A DNA stretch of 64,000 nucleotides from Panaeolus papilionaceus. Taxonomy: Eukaryota; Basidiomycota; Agaricomycetes; Agaricales. The stretch covers positions 310,001 through 374,000 of the forward strand of contig JADNRZ010000015.1 of the NCBI GenBank assembly GCA_015501605.1, written 5' to 3'. Under the pieces are notes generated by a model. The model did not search any database. It saw only the letters and a program-made list of their open reading frames with translations, and was not told where the DNA came from. Each line of letters begins with the position of its first letter. Positions within the stretch are counted from its first letter, which is position 1. The position numbers and the translations under genes are program-made. This document shows, piece by piece, positions 54,259 through 64,000 of this stretch.

Positions 54259-54885
54259 ATGTTCGCCGCTCTCCGTTCGTCCTCCTCGCGACTTCCCTCG
54301 CTGGCGAGCTCTTCGACAAGGACAGCGGCGCCACGTCTAGCTGCTTTTCTCTCCAATGGCGCCTCATCATCCAAAGTGACAGCAGGCGACTTTCTTGAAC
54401 CCGTCGCAGAATTCCAAGTACCCAAACCTGACGTTCCACCTACCCCAGACCGAGGATACCCTCATCCCAGCGGTCCCACTCAGTTCAGCTACACCATGCT
54501 GAACATGAAGGCACAAAAGCCAAAATACAAACTCCACTGTCATTCAACGCGCAACAACACCATTGTCACAGTCTCCAAACCCGACGGAGGTTGTCTAGCT
54601 TGGTTCTCTGGGGGTAGCTGCAAATTCAAAAAGGCAAACAGGGCAACGTACGAAGCAGGGTACCAGTGCGCTGTGAAGGCTTTCCGTGTCATTGAAGGTG
54701 TCGCAAAGGACACGCCTATTCAGCTAGAGTTGTATTTCAAGGGCTTTGGCGAGGGACGGGAGGCCATGAAGACGGCCATGTTGGCTGTGGAGGGTCAGAG
54801 CATTCGTCCGCTGGTGTGCCAGATTACAGACCGCACGCCAATTAAGATTGGTGGTACACGGTCGAAGAAGACGAGGAGGCTATAG
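54259..54885 (+). CDS. Mitochondrial small-subunit ribosomal protein uS11m
   Basis: Single exon, 208 aa from ATG 54259. I prefer this start over the in-frame ATG at 54202 because it gives a classic mitochondrial presequence (MFAALRSSSSRL.., rich in Ser/Arg/Ala and free of acids). The C-terminal part (about 95-208) is the S11 domain: HCHSTRNNTIVTVSKPDG, AWFSGGSCKFKKANRAT, GYQCAVKAF, ELYFKGFGEGRE, and the terminal signature ITDRTPIKIGGTRSKKTRRL. Role: 30S platform protein contacting the decoding-region rRNA in the mitochondrial ribosome (bacterial S11 homolog; MRPS18 in yeast naming). Convergent with FMN1, with 88 bp between stop codons. Confidence 0.93.
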   Translation: MFAALRSSSSRLPSLASSSTRTAAPRLAAFLSNGASSSKVTAGDFLEPVAEFQVPKPDVPPTPDRGYPHPSGPTQFSYTMLNMKAQKPKYKLHCHSTRNNTIVTVSKPDGGCLAWFSGGSCKFKKANRATYEAGYQCAVKAFRVIEGVAKDTPIQLELYFKGFGEGREAMKTAMLAVEGQSIRPLVCQITDRTPIKIGGTRSKKTRRL

Positions 54886-54973
54886 TCGTGCGTATTTCCA
54901 CGCTTCTACACCATCTCCCCACTCATTACAATACTTGTTAGATATTTATATGTTTATCTCTCTCTCTATATGC

Positions 54974-55742
54974 CTACAAATTTGCCTCAACCGCTACAAA
55001 ATGCCGGTCCCGTGCATACTTCTGGTACCCTGGTCTCTGAAGGCAGTTCAAAGCAACCCTTTTGTCCGTTTCTATATCCTCAATGAGCGCTTCTGCAGTT
55101 TTGTTTGAAGAATGTGATGAGTGGGGTAGAGGCATTCAAAAAAGACGATTTCGTACCTCGGGTTGAATAATCCAGCTGAGGTCGAATATATCCCAAAACC
55201 AGCCCCTTCATCTCATATCCATAGAAATCCCGCTTAAAATCGTGCATAATATGAATTTCCTATATACCTTGATTATTTGATGTTCCGGACGTTTGTAGGG
55301 GGTCCACTCACCGCCGTCATACGCTCGTTCTTATAAAACGGATTCCACCCCAGACTCATCACCATCGGCAGCACTTCCAGATCGTCCTTCTTAAATCCCT
55401 CTACTCCTTCCGGTGGAATAACCTGAGCAAATCCATAATAGACTCCGGTCTGTGCAACTGTGCTTATCGGTGTGATAGATTCGTCGGGGAGATTGGCTGA
55501 GTCAGGGATATTGAGAATAGGTAATCTGTATACACATCAAGTCAAATACCAGTTGGACATCCCAGATCTTTGCCTCCACGTCCAAATCCTTTCTGAACAG
55601 GTCCTACAAGTGCTATCGGGAATGGTGATTCGGGAAGATCAGGTCCAACAATTTCAGGTCGTGAGCTTTGAGTGTCCTTGACAGGTGCAACAGGTATTTG
55701 ATGTGTGTCGGCAACTTGAGCTGCAGTGGGTCCCGAATCCAT
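54974..55742 (-). CDS. FMN1: Riboflavin kinase (flavokinase)
   Basis: Spliced gene: exons 55742-55550, 55496-55312, 55259-55157, 55092-54974; introns 53, 52 and 64 nt, all GT..AG and frame-keeping; 199 aa. Motifs: [20 protein letters not shown] (glycine-rich ATP/flavin loop with the PTAN motif, formed across intron 1), [32 protein letters not shown] with the catalytic Glu (formed across intron 2), DFYG, LGYIRP, and a C-terminal [11 protein letters not shown] helix. Reaction: riboflavin + ATP to FMN + ADP, the first step of FMN/FAD synthesis. An upstream in-frame ATG at 55865 would add 41 residues with a hydrophobic run; I favour 55742 because it leaves room for the divergent TAF8 promoter, but the longer, possibly membrane-anchored form cannot be excluded. 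Confidence 0.92.
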
Positions 55743-55895
55743 AGATGAAAGTAAAAAGATGAGGATTGAAAGAGAAAGTGGAAGAAAGAAACCGAAATGA
55801 TAAATCACAAGGCCTTGCAAGTCAGAAATGTTTGTCGCGGCCTGATCGGCTATTAATGCACACATCTCTCTGTGCTCCCACCACCACCATCCATC
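55743..55895. promoter_or_regulatory. Shared divergent promoter of FMN1 and TAF8
   Basis: 153 bp between the chosen start codons. Contains the alternative FMN1 start at 55865 on the minus strand and a CCACCACCACCATCCATC stretch before the TAF8 ATG. No TATA box recognised. Confidence 0.5.
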
Positions 55896-56880
55896 ATGTC
55901 TGCCGAAGCTTATCCTTATTACCAGCCTCCGGCTCCTACAATGTCTACAGCTCTACCGTTCTTTTCTCAATTTCAACCACAGACAAAAACAGAGCCACCG
56001 TCAGAGCCTTCACCACCAGAACCACCCGAGCCAGCAGTGACACCCGCTGTCGCCTCCAGAGCGCTCCGAAAGCTGGTTTCACATCAACTCCAGCAAGCGG
56101 GGTTTAATACGGCTGTCCAACCAGCTATTGAAAGATTGGAAATTGAAGTGGCCATCTGTGAGTAAAACCCAGGTTTAATGAAACCAATGTTGCTGATTTA
56201 CCGATTTATTTTCTAGTTGTCCAACAGCTGTATCAACGCGCACATGAGTACGCGAATCTAGCCAACCGCGCTGGGGTTATCGCGTCGGACCTCGTCATAG
56301 CATGCGAGGATTTTGATATTCAACCCAAGGATTTGTATGCTGTCAAGGTCAACTCTCTACGAAAGCGGAAACGCGGTATGTCTGCTGGTCTAACCAAGTC
56401 TTTGCTCTTCAGCTGACCTTGGATGGATTGACAGGTAATCATGATCCAACAAAACTCATCACCCTAACCAACCCTCCATCACGATCACCCTCTCCAGAAC
56501 TGCTATCATCTGACGATGAAGAGGGCCCGCCGCCCATCCCCACAACTCTAAAGAACCTACCCAGCTATCTCCCAGATCTCCCTCCAAAGCATACCTATCT
56601 CCAAACCCCCGTATGTATCCCTCTCGTATTCACCTCTGTCTCTATCTCATAGATTTATTTTTTTATTTCATTTACATAGGCATCACCACCGAAGAAAGCC
56701 GCCTTACCTTCTCTGGAGAAGAAACTAAAAACAGCAGCACTAGTTCAAGAATCCTTACAGCATCTCTTATTAGCGACAGAGGACAATATGAATCAAGAAG
56801 ATGGGGAATTACTTGGACACATCGTCAATTGGGAAACGACGGTGCAGCCGAGGAAGAGGTGGAAAGTTGGGTCGAAATAA
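55896..56880 (+). CDS. TAF8: TFIID subunit 8 (TAF8-like)
   Basis: Spliced gene: exons 55896-56157, 56217-56375, 56435-56610, 56680-56880; introns 59, 59 and 69 nt; 265 aa. The N-terminus is Pro/Glu-rich; residues about 50-130 form a histone fold of the bromodomain-associated type ([15 protein letters not shown], then [26 protein letters not shown]); the TAF8 hallmark [17 protein letters not shown] is at about 181-199, formed just before intron 3; the C-terminus has a helical segment. Role: TFIID subunit that pairs with TAF10 through its histone fold and helps bring in TAF2; acts in the nucleus at RNA polymerase II promoters. An ORF-only reading would stop at each intron; the spliced frame has no stops. 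Confidence 0.88.
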
Positions 56881-57502
56881 GTGATTTCTCGTTCTGAATT
56901 CTAGCTTCCTTTCCTTGTTTTTATTTTGATCATTCCTCCGATGCCACTTGCTCTTTTTCGTATTAGCTTTGCATGATGCACCTTGTCCTTGTTGTTCCGA
57001 TTCACCCATTTCTTGATAGATATCCTACGCGCGTTACTTAGTTAGAATAATTGCAGTGCATTGATAAATCAGACTCTCAATGCAACCAAACCAACGCAAG
57101 GCGACACGAGGCTATCCTATCAAAGCATGGAAGATCCTTCCTCATTGAATGAAAATAGAATCTCATCGCATCACAAACTTCCCAAGACTTCGCTCGGCTC
57201 ATGAAGTGGCGCAACAACGTGGAGAGAACTTAGTGGAATTAGAGCAAGAAATTACTGAGGGCAGAAGGGATGTATCGCAAGGGGGTGGAGACAAGGAGTC
57301 GGAAGACCCTTTCATTTGACCGTGTTCAGTTTGACCCTGAATGTCTTGATTTCCCTACTTCATGTTACACTCACTCTAGACCTTCCTTCCTCCTTCCCCT
57401 TCTTCCCAGCTTCCTCTTCTTCTCCTATCCTTCTCCCGACTCAACCGCCTTCTTCTTGGTCCTTTCGCATCTTTCTTTCCGTCTACATCATAATCTCCTG
57501 GC
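56881..57502. other. Intergenic region
   Basis: No gene supported. T/C-rich pyrimidine tracts (about 57370-57480) precede the next start codon, a common look for fungal promoters. A 66-codon minus-strand frame at 57009-56809 is mostly antisense to the last TAF8 exon and is not called. Confidence 0.5.
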
Positions 57503-59330
57503 ATGGCTCTCTCTGTCTCCTCTCTCAGCTTTCTTTTCATCCACCTTGTCTCCTCTTCTCAACACGCATGGGCTGTTTCATTATCAAACCAACTACAAGA
57601 TACACCAACAAATTCAATAATAATGCCAGAACTCTCGTTCGAGACGACCACAAACCGAAAGCTCGGCCAGATCATCTACCAGTGCCTCATCACCATCCTC
57701 ATCAGCACATGGCTTTCCACGCACCCAAACCTACCAGGCGAACTATTATGGTATAAACGACTGTGGCGCCGTGCCAAACTATGGGCCTGGAGTCTCCTCG
57801 TGCCAGAGGTCATCTTTCTCTGGTCGATACGTCAGATGTACGCTGCGCGTAAATACGCGTTGAAATACAAAGGTACGCGACTCGCTTCAATCGTGCTATT
57901 TCTGTCCCCGTTTATTCTTTTAATTAACGCCCTCAGGCCAAGGATGGACAACCACACACGGACACTTCCTGCAAATGGGTGGATTCGTCATTCGTGACTC
58001 GCTAGCATCACAAGGAGGGGACGTTATCCGTGCCATTTCTCCACCAGAATTTGACGCTCTGGTCTCGTCGTCCCTCATCACATTTCCTTCGCTCTCCTAT
58101 CGTGCCTTACTTGACAAATCGAAGACACACCCACTTGCCACGCTCCTAGGTGCACTGCAGACATTCTGGTTCGTTTCCAACTGCATAGCGCGCGCCGATC
58201 AAGGCCTAGGCTTAACGAAAGCCGAAGTCGTCACTCTCGGAATCGTCCTACTCAACGCTGCAATCTACTTTATCTGGTGGAACAAACCACTCAACACATC
58301 ACACCCAGTCCAAGTCTACGCAAAGCCATTCTCGGAAGCACCCAAAGGGACACTTAAACTCGAAGTAGTGATGGAAGAAAAGTCAGAGGACCTCAGACCT
58401 CTATCCCGAAGTAGGGGTTATTCCACCAATGGCCCTTCCAACACAGACGTATCGACATCCTCAACCTCCACATCCACAAAAGCCAAAAATGCATCCTACA
58501 TCTTCGTCTCAATGCTCTTCTTCCCCATCTTCATCTTGGTCAAAATCGGGTCTGCACTCATACATATGCTCGACCTCAAACCCACCCCTCCTACCTCACC
58601 CTCATCACCAGGTTATGACCAATTCTACAGCCGCAGAGTGCCGCTGTTCTATACCGCCCCACTCCCCCTCCCCCGCTCCTTCATCTCAGCATTTCTCTTC
58701 GGTTGTTCAGCATACGGTTCTCTGCACTGCATCATCGCATTCACACTCCCCTCGTCCACATTTGTCGAGTCTCTCCTCTGGAAAATAGGCACACTCTGCA
58801 TCGCCGGCCTCCCTCTCCTGTTACTCACTTTATCCATCCTGCGTCCCGCTCTAGAGGAGACCATCCTCTTCATTAAACGCCGCGGATGGAGAGTCCCCAA
58901 ACAGCCAAAGAAAGTAAAGACAAAGTTCGATAAAGACCTCGAAGGCCTATTCGACGAACCTAGACCAATCACATTCCACCAAGACACAAAACTAAAATCG
59001 AAAGCCACACCAGCCATATCCCCATCTAACGTTGCTGATAATACCAAAACGCCCACCACGACTCCACACATCGACATTCAATCCACCTCATCTCCCTCGA
59101 CGTCATCACCACCCACGCCTCACCCGACACGACTCTCCCGCACCTCGATACCCTATATCATCATCTCCCACCTCTCCACGCTCATCACATATACCTGCAT
59201 TGCTTTATACATAATCGCGCGTCTCTATGTCTTCATCGAGGCTTTCGTGTCGCTTCGAGCTGTACATGGGAGGCCTGGGACGGTGTTGGATGATGTGAGA
59301 GGGTGGACGAGGTTTATACCTCATTTGTAG
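57503..59330 (+). CDS. Multi-pass membrane protein, uncharacterised fungal family
   Basis: Two exons, 57503-57872 and 57937-59330, with one 64-nt intron; 587 aa. The start at 57503 gives a signal-peptide-like beginning (MALSVSSLSFLFIHLVSSSQ, then AWA). About seven or eight hydrophobic segments follow, including GQIIYQCLITILISTWL, LWAWSLLVPEVIFLW, LLGALQTFWFVSNCIA, VVTLGIVLLNAAIYFIWW, IFVSMLFFPIFILVKIG, SFISAFLFGCSAYGSL, IAGLPLLLLTLSIL and YIIISHLSTLITYTCIALYI. The motif WTTTHGHFLQMGGFVI spans the exon 1/2 region, and the C-terminus ends in a WTRFIPHL motif. I recognise this layout from a large family expanded in mushroom-forming fungi, but no function is established. A cytosolic Ser/Thr-rich loop (about 270-300) and another near 480-520 are probably disordered. 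Confidence 0.82.
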
Positions 59331-59874
59331 CCCGTAGGAATTCCGAATGAGCGGAGTGGTGGTAATGGATGGACAGAATTCGGGGAAGTTTTTTTTCTTC
59401 CACTTAGGGCTAAGGATGGATTCTCATATTTACGGACCCTTTAAGTAATGCTGATCCTTATTACATACTTACGAACGGTCACTGATTTTTTTGGGTAACA
59501 TTGGAAGAATAGGAAGGAGAGGGTGCAGAAGGGGAGGAGTTTATGTACCGTGTACTTACCTGTTGTTGTACTCACCATTGGGATTTTTGTCATAATATAC
59601 CTGTGTAGATCATCAATTCGGTCGTCAGGTTGTCAGGTTAATGGTCCGTTTCGCGTTGGACACCCAACAATAAATACAGTGAAACAAAAATGTATAATGA
59701 AACTCGGTGGGATCCGGTGCGTCACTGAGTCTCAGCGGGTAAGACATACCCTAGTCTTTCATTTTGCGAGGGGGGTTCTTAAACCCAGCTTTACTGCGCC
59801 GTTGAATATTTCCCCCAAGTCTATTCACTGACGACTTCTCACTTTTTCCTTATCTCTAGCTGAATTCAAACACG
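59331..59874. other. Intergenic region
   Basis: No gene or repeat recognised. An open frame at 59523-59831 has no supporting features. Confidence 0.5.
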
Positions 59875-61339
59875 ATGAACTTCTTGGCTCCAGAAATCCT
59901 CGATAATATCATCGACCACATCCCGAAGGAGGAGAAGAAAGAGACTCTTCAGTCGCTTTCTCTCGTGAACAAGCGCTTAAGAAACGCTGCCAATCGCAGG
60001 AAATTTGCTCAAGTCAATTTGTCGTACGGAAGGGAGATTGACGATGAAAATCCTGGAGTCCCTCGATACCTTGAAAATGTGACTTCGCACACATTCAAGT
60101 TCCTCAAGCTTACCCAGGAATCCGTTGACATTCCACAACACATTCAAACCTTGACTTTCTCTCCAGTCAACGGAGTTCGCTCTAATGAACCTTATCCTGA
60201 AGGCTACGAACACTACAAGGAATTCGCTTCCATCCCAATTATCATCGCGATGGCACAGAACCTCCGATGCATCTCATTCCCAGCTGGTAATTATTACGAC
60301 GAAGCGGCTTACTGGGACCTCGACATCCCTCCTATCCTTCAAAATGCCTTCCTGGAGTTCTACAAAAACCGTGGTCCAAATCTATATTCGAAGATAGATA
60401 TAACTGGCATTCGAGACTTCCCAGCACATCTCTTGTGCGACATACCGAATATCGACGAACTCTGTGCACGACCGCTCGTTATCGAGGATGTTCCAGTTAG
60501 CTCCACAGCCTCGATAGTGCAAGGGAGCATTCCTTCTAGCGCTTCGAAGGTTTTAAAGCTGAGGGCGTTGGGTGTCGAAGTTCCATGGGGCCTAGGACAG
60601 TGCTGGGAAGGAGTCATGCAGCTTTTTAGTCCCCCCTCTTCCTTTGTCAATCTAGGTCGCTTGGAGACTCTCAATATCTCCTATTACGAGTCCCATATTG
60701 CGGAGCTTAACAGAGTACTTCAGCCATGTGCCACTACCTTGAACCATATTTACCTTCGGATTGGTAGTCTGAGCAACGGAAGTGCGTTCCTTTCCTTTTG
60801 CCAACTGTAGAAAATTGAGCGCTAATGTCAACATTTCTTCTTCAGCCACATGTCTCATCGATTGGGACAATGGCCATATCGACGACTCTGATTCCAACGC
60901 TGTAGCCCCAGACTTTAGCTGCCTTCAGAATTTGCAAACACTGACCATCGTCGGTCTTGTATACAGAAACGTTAACGATCGACAGACATACAAATCCCAG
61001 GTTCCGTGGCTTGGTGAACTCTTGAGCTCCCTCATTCAATCCTCCGCGTTCACCGCAACTCTGCGCGAAATCCACCTCTGTTTCACTATCGGACGGATTC
61101 ATGCCAGCAACTTGCGCTACATCGACTGGTCCCCAATCACCAACGTTTTGGAGGACAACCACGCTCAATCTCGGCTGGAACAAATTAGCTTCAACTTCAG
61201 GATACGCGATACATATGGCCTTACCAACCCTTTGAATCAACGCATGCTGGATGAAGTCAAAAATAGGCATATTCGTTCTTTGGAGCATGCATCGGGCATT
61301 GTTGTCGTCAAAAGTGATATTGACTTTAGCGCTGCGTAA
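59875..61339 (+). CDS. F-box-like protein 1
   Basis: Two exons, 59875-60781 and 60846-61339, one 64-nt intron; 466 aa. The N-terminus FLAPEILDNIIDHIP..TLQSLSLVNKRLRNAANRRKFAQVNL fits an F-box (hydrophobic L-P-x-E-I/L core, then a helix with LSLVNKRLR). The rest is leucine-rich but without clean LRR consensus. Typical role of such proteins: substrate receptor of an SCF ubiquitin ligase. Paralogous to the next gene, sharing AxNLRCISFPxxNxY, FLEFYKNR, IRDFPAHLL and a LSxxDIxxIL-like layout, with the intron at an equivalent position. Confidence 0.78.
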
Positions 61340-61573
61340 TGTTTTGTTCAAGCTACGCACTCATGCCGCTTTGATTTGTTTTATTTTATTATCTTATTAA
61401 GATGATGTTGGCCGAACTATCAAAGCTTGATTTATGCTTGCATGTATTTAAAAACGTAAAATGGTTTTTGATTCTCCGGAACCGAATGTCGAAACGCATG
61501 GTTGCGGAGTTTCAATTCAAAGGGTACTACTATTCGAGCTGGACCTTGGAACTGCTTTCGCTTGTTGCTGAAC

Positions 61574-63094
61574 ATGTGTTTCGGTCACCCAACCCAACTC
61601 TCTTCAGAGATTTTCGAGCTCATTATCAGCGAGCTCGACGCGAAAACGGACATATCGACACTCAAGGCAGTCACTCTTTCGAACCGCCAGCTCAGGACTC
61701 TATCACAAACTCGTATATTCGCAAACGTGGACTTGGCCTACAACGTAGAGTGGAAAAACCAAGAAAAAGACGCAGTAGTATCCTTGGTCGACAGTTTCAT
61801 TGACCTCTTACTTTCTTCGCCTCGAATTGCATCATATGTTCGAGGTATCTCCTTCCTGTGGGATACTGGAAACTCTACGTGCAAACTCGATGCGAAAACG
61901 GGACTCGCTTCAGCCCACACGATCATAGGACTTGCCAAAAACTTGAAGAGGATATGGTTCCCTGTTACCAACTTCTATTCTGCCAGTGAATCTTTTCCTT
62001 CATGGGAAGATCTCCCAGAAACCTTGCAAAGCTCGTTTTACGAATTTTATCAAAGGCCTTCAAACAGCACTGGACGGCATATCAACATCCTTGGAGTTCG
62101 AGAGTTTCCTGCACATCTTCTTCTCAAAATTCCTGAGGTGACAGAGCTTTCAATAATGCCTTTGGGTTTTAAAGAAGAGGGCGATCGTCTAGTGGTAGCT
62201 GCTGACGGCAGTCCAACCCATTATCCGTACATGCTGAAAGCCCTCAAACTTCATTATTACTCCCAGGAACATTCCTTCTTCAACTGGAAAGACACCATCA
62301 ATTTCTTGAAGCAATCATCTTCTGGTGTTCCCCATTACGGACTTGATGGGTTGAGCGATCTCCAAATCGTATGTGCTGTGGACGATGCGGATTTGCCAGG
62401 GGAGATGGGATTTTATGCCTCACTTATGAACTTCCCCAAGCCTGAGAGCTATATTCCTGTACTCCTTGACTCCTGCCGTCAGACGCTGAAGAATTTGACC
62501 ATCCGCCTGGATGATCAGGACTGTATGTTATTTCTCCTACCCTCACGCGGCTCCAAACTTATTCCATAACCTGAAGCGCTCTACACGAGCAAGCGCTGGG
62601 GAAAGACTCGTGCTACAACGAAGCCAACAGGCAAGATGCAAATCGACTTGTCAAAACTCTCGGCTTTGGAATCACTGTCTATTCATTTTTCCGTTGACCA
62701 GTCCTTGGATGAAGACGACGACGACTCCAATCAACGTGTATACAAAACCCACACCCCATGGGTTGCGGGTGTCCTCAAAACTCTCATCAAGTCCCCTGCT
62801 TTCTCCAGAACTCTGAACTCGATCACCTTCACAGTTTCACTGGGAAAGTGGAGCAGTGAATACGGAAACTATTTCCCAACCGACGAAGACGTGTCGCTCC
62901 TTGACTGGTCGGATATCACGAAGATTTTATCACAGAAACCCAGGCCATTGAATTTGAAGACGATCAGATTCACGTTTATGCCCTACGTTGCTGAAGGGAA
63001 ATGTACACTGCTGCAAAGGGGTGAAGTGGACCTCGTTTACAACGAGCACTTGCGAAATTTGCAAGCCAAGACTGGAATTCTTGTGGTAGAATGA
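61574..63094 (+). CDS. F-box-like protein 2
   Basis: Two exons, 61574-62522 and 62631-63094, one 108-nt intron (acceptor chosen because it keeps frame; another AG within the intron is possible); 470 aa. The ATG at 61574 is chosen over 61502 because the F-box (QLSSEIFELIISELDAKTDISTLKAVTLSNRQLRTLSQ) then starts near residue 7, as in the paralog. Shares NLKRIWFPVTNFY, FYEFYQRP, VREFPAHLL and a LLDWSDITKIL segment with F-box-like protein 1. Ends LQAKTGILVVE, comparable to the upstream protein's LEHASGIVVVKSD. Confidence 0.77.
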
Positions 63095-63275
63095 TTTTGT
63101 GATATACGATTCACGATTTATGTCAATCTCTTGGTGGAAATTATTGCTATACTTTTTTATGTCCCAGTTCGTAAACCCCTATTCATATTTCGGTGACTTG
63201 TCGGAGTTTCAACATTCGTGGGACGCGCCCGCTGAGCACTGGGATTGCAATCCTACTCTTCTGTCGCGCACCATC

Positions 63276-64000
63276 ATGACAACAATCCCAGCTTGCAGCA
63301 CGACATATTATCCTATTACATTTGAGAAAGCACAACTTCCAGTGGAAATTCAAGATATCGTCATTGACTACTTCACAGGCGATAAATTCGCCCTGCAAGC
63401 ACTGTCGCTCGCTAGTCGCCAGTTTCGCGCGCTTGCTCAACCAAGGTGTCTGAAGGATATCACCCTAACAATCAACGCTAGCCCACTACTCGGACCACAG
63501 GCTCTTACTTCTCCCTGGAGCTTCCTTGATCTTCTTGATAGATCTCCTCATGTCGCCCTCTATGTTCGCTCGCTATCATTAATCCAGCCTGCAGCCGAGG
63601 TTCCCAGCCCATCATCCGCCTCTCAGGTTGCGGAAACTATGGCTATAGAGGAGGTCCTGTCACAAGCCACCAATCTTCGAAGTCTGTGGTATCCGTTGAA
63701 ATCTTACCGCCTGCATACGGTCGACTACTTATCGAGTTGGGATTGCGTCCAAACAGACCTTCAAAATCTCATCATCAAATTCCATCAACAAGAGGCATCA
63801 TACCCTCGTCATGTTGACTTACGAACCCTGGAATCGGTACCTGGTACAGTTTTATCCTCATTCCGCAGCGTCCGCACTCTGCGTATTGCTCCTTTGGACC
63901 TTCCAGACCTAAAGGACAGTATAGAATCCGGAGACGCCAAAAATCACAATCCAAACATACTTGACACCTTGGAACTTTGTTTTGACGAAGATTGGAGTCC
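63276..64000 (+). CDS. F-box-like protein 3, 3' end outside window
   Basis: Open frame from ATG 63276 to the window edge (241 codons, no stop). F-box-like start AQLPVEIQDIVIDYFTGDKFALQALSLASRQFRALAQPRCLKDITL, then TNLRSLWYPLKSYRL, in the place of the NLRxxxFP motif of the two upstream paralogs, and DLRTLESVPGTVLSSF in place of their FPAHLL motif. It is the third member of a tandem array, 181 bp after the second. Confidence 0.77.
   Translation, partial: MTTIPACSTTYYPITFEKAQLPVEIQDIVIDYFTGDKFALQALSLASRQFRALAQPRCLKDITLTINASPLLGPQALTSPWSFLDLLDRSPHVALYVRSLSLIQPAAEVPSPSSASQVAETMAIEEVLSQATNLRSLWYPLKSYRLHTVDYLSSWDCVQTDLQNLIIKFHQQEASYPRHVDLRTLESVPGTVLSSFRSVRTLRIAPLDLPDLKDSIESGDAKNHNPNILDTLELCFDEDWS

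Noticed and set aside
56809..57009. 66-codon minus-strand frame after TAF8
   Set aside because: Largely antisense to the last TAF8 exon; no family features.

Overview
The window looks like nuclear DNA of a basidiomycete fungus, most likely an agaricomycete. Host genes carry many short introns (about 50-110 nt, GT..AG, CTGAC/CTAAC-like branch sites). The mobile elements are typical of that group: KDZ-type transposons with CxC5/CxC6 cysteine clusters, tnp2-type CACTA, chromodomain Ty3/gypsy, and two-ORF LINEs. I see no tRNA, rRNA or CRISPR array.

Positions 1-53285 are a dense, nested transposon island. In order: a G-rich minisatellite; a hairpin pair; a broken KDZ gene (786-4126) cut by a MITE; a CACTA tnp2 pseudogene on the minus strand (5138-8786); a self-complementary minisatellite; LINE fragment A; a full-length KDZ element with terminal inverted repeats (11578-19230); LINE fragments B and C head to head; a palindromic foldback element (24292-25461); a Ty3/gypsy element split by a second, young chromodomain gypsy element (25608-33365, 591-bp LTRs that read as identical, 5-bp target duplication AACTT); a block of LINE pieces (36410-43483); a 4.8-kb non-coding element with long inverted repeats (43484-48280) that itself hosts a CACTA-like MITE; a nearly perfect 1.96-kb palindrome sharing its ends with the KDZ element (48278-50240); a LINE split by a Tc1/mariner copy; and a truncated LTR.

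From about 53.7 kb the sequence is gene-dense host DNA: QCR9 (complex III subunit) and mitochondrial ribosomal protein uS11m divergent from one short promoter; riboflavin kinase FMN1 and TFIID subunit TAF8 divergent from another; a multi-pass membrane protein family member; and three tandem F-box-like paralogs, the last running off the window. All are spliced genes without lesions.

Old elements are broken mainly by in-frame stops, mostly TGA replacing an apparent CGA codon. Several aligned sites show CG in one copy and TG or CA in others, so CpG deamination (5-methylcytosine decay or a RIP-like process) is the likely cause. The young inner gypsy element has no such stops. The most unusual structures are the KDZ element with its foldback relative, the tandem intron-like cassettes in the KDZ leader, the extra zinc-knuckle ORF of the young gypsy element, and the repeated placement of inverted-repeat elements at junctions between unrelated truncated elements.
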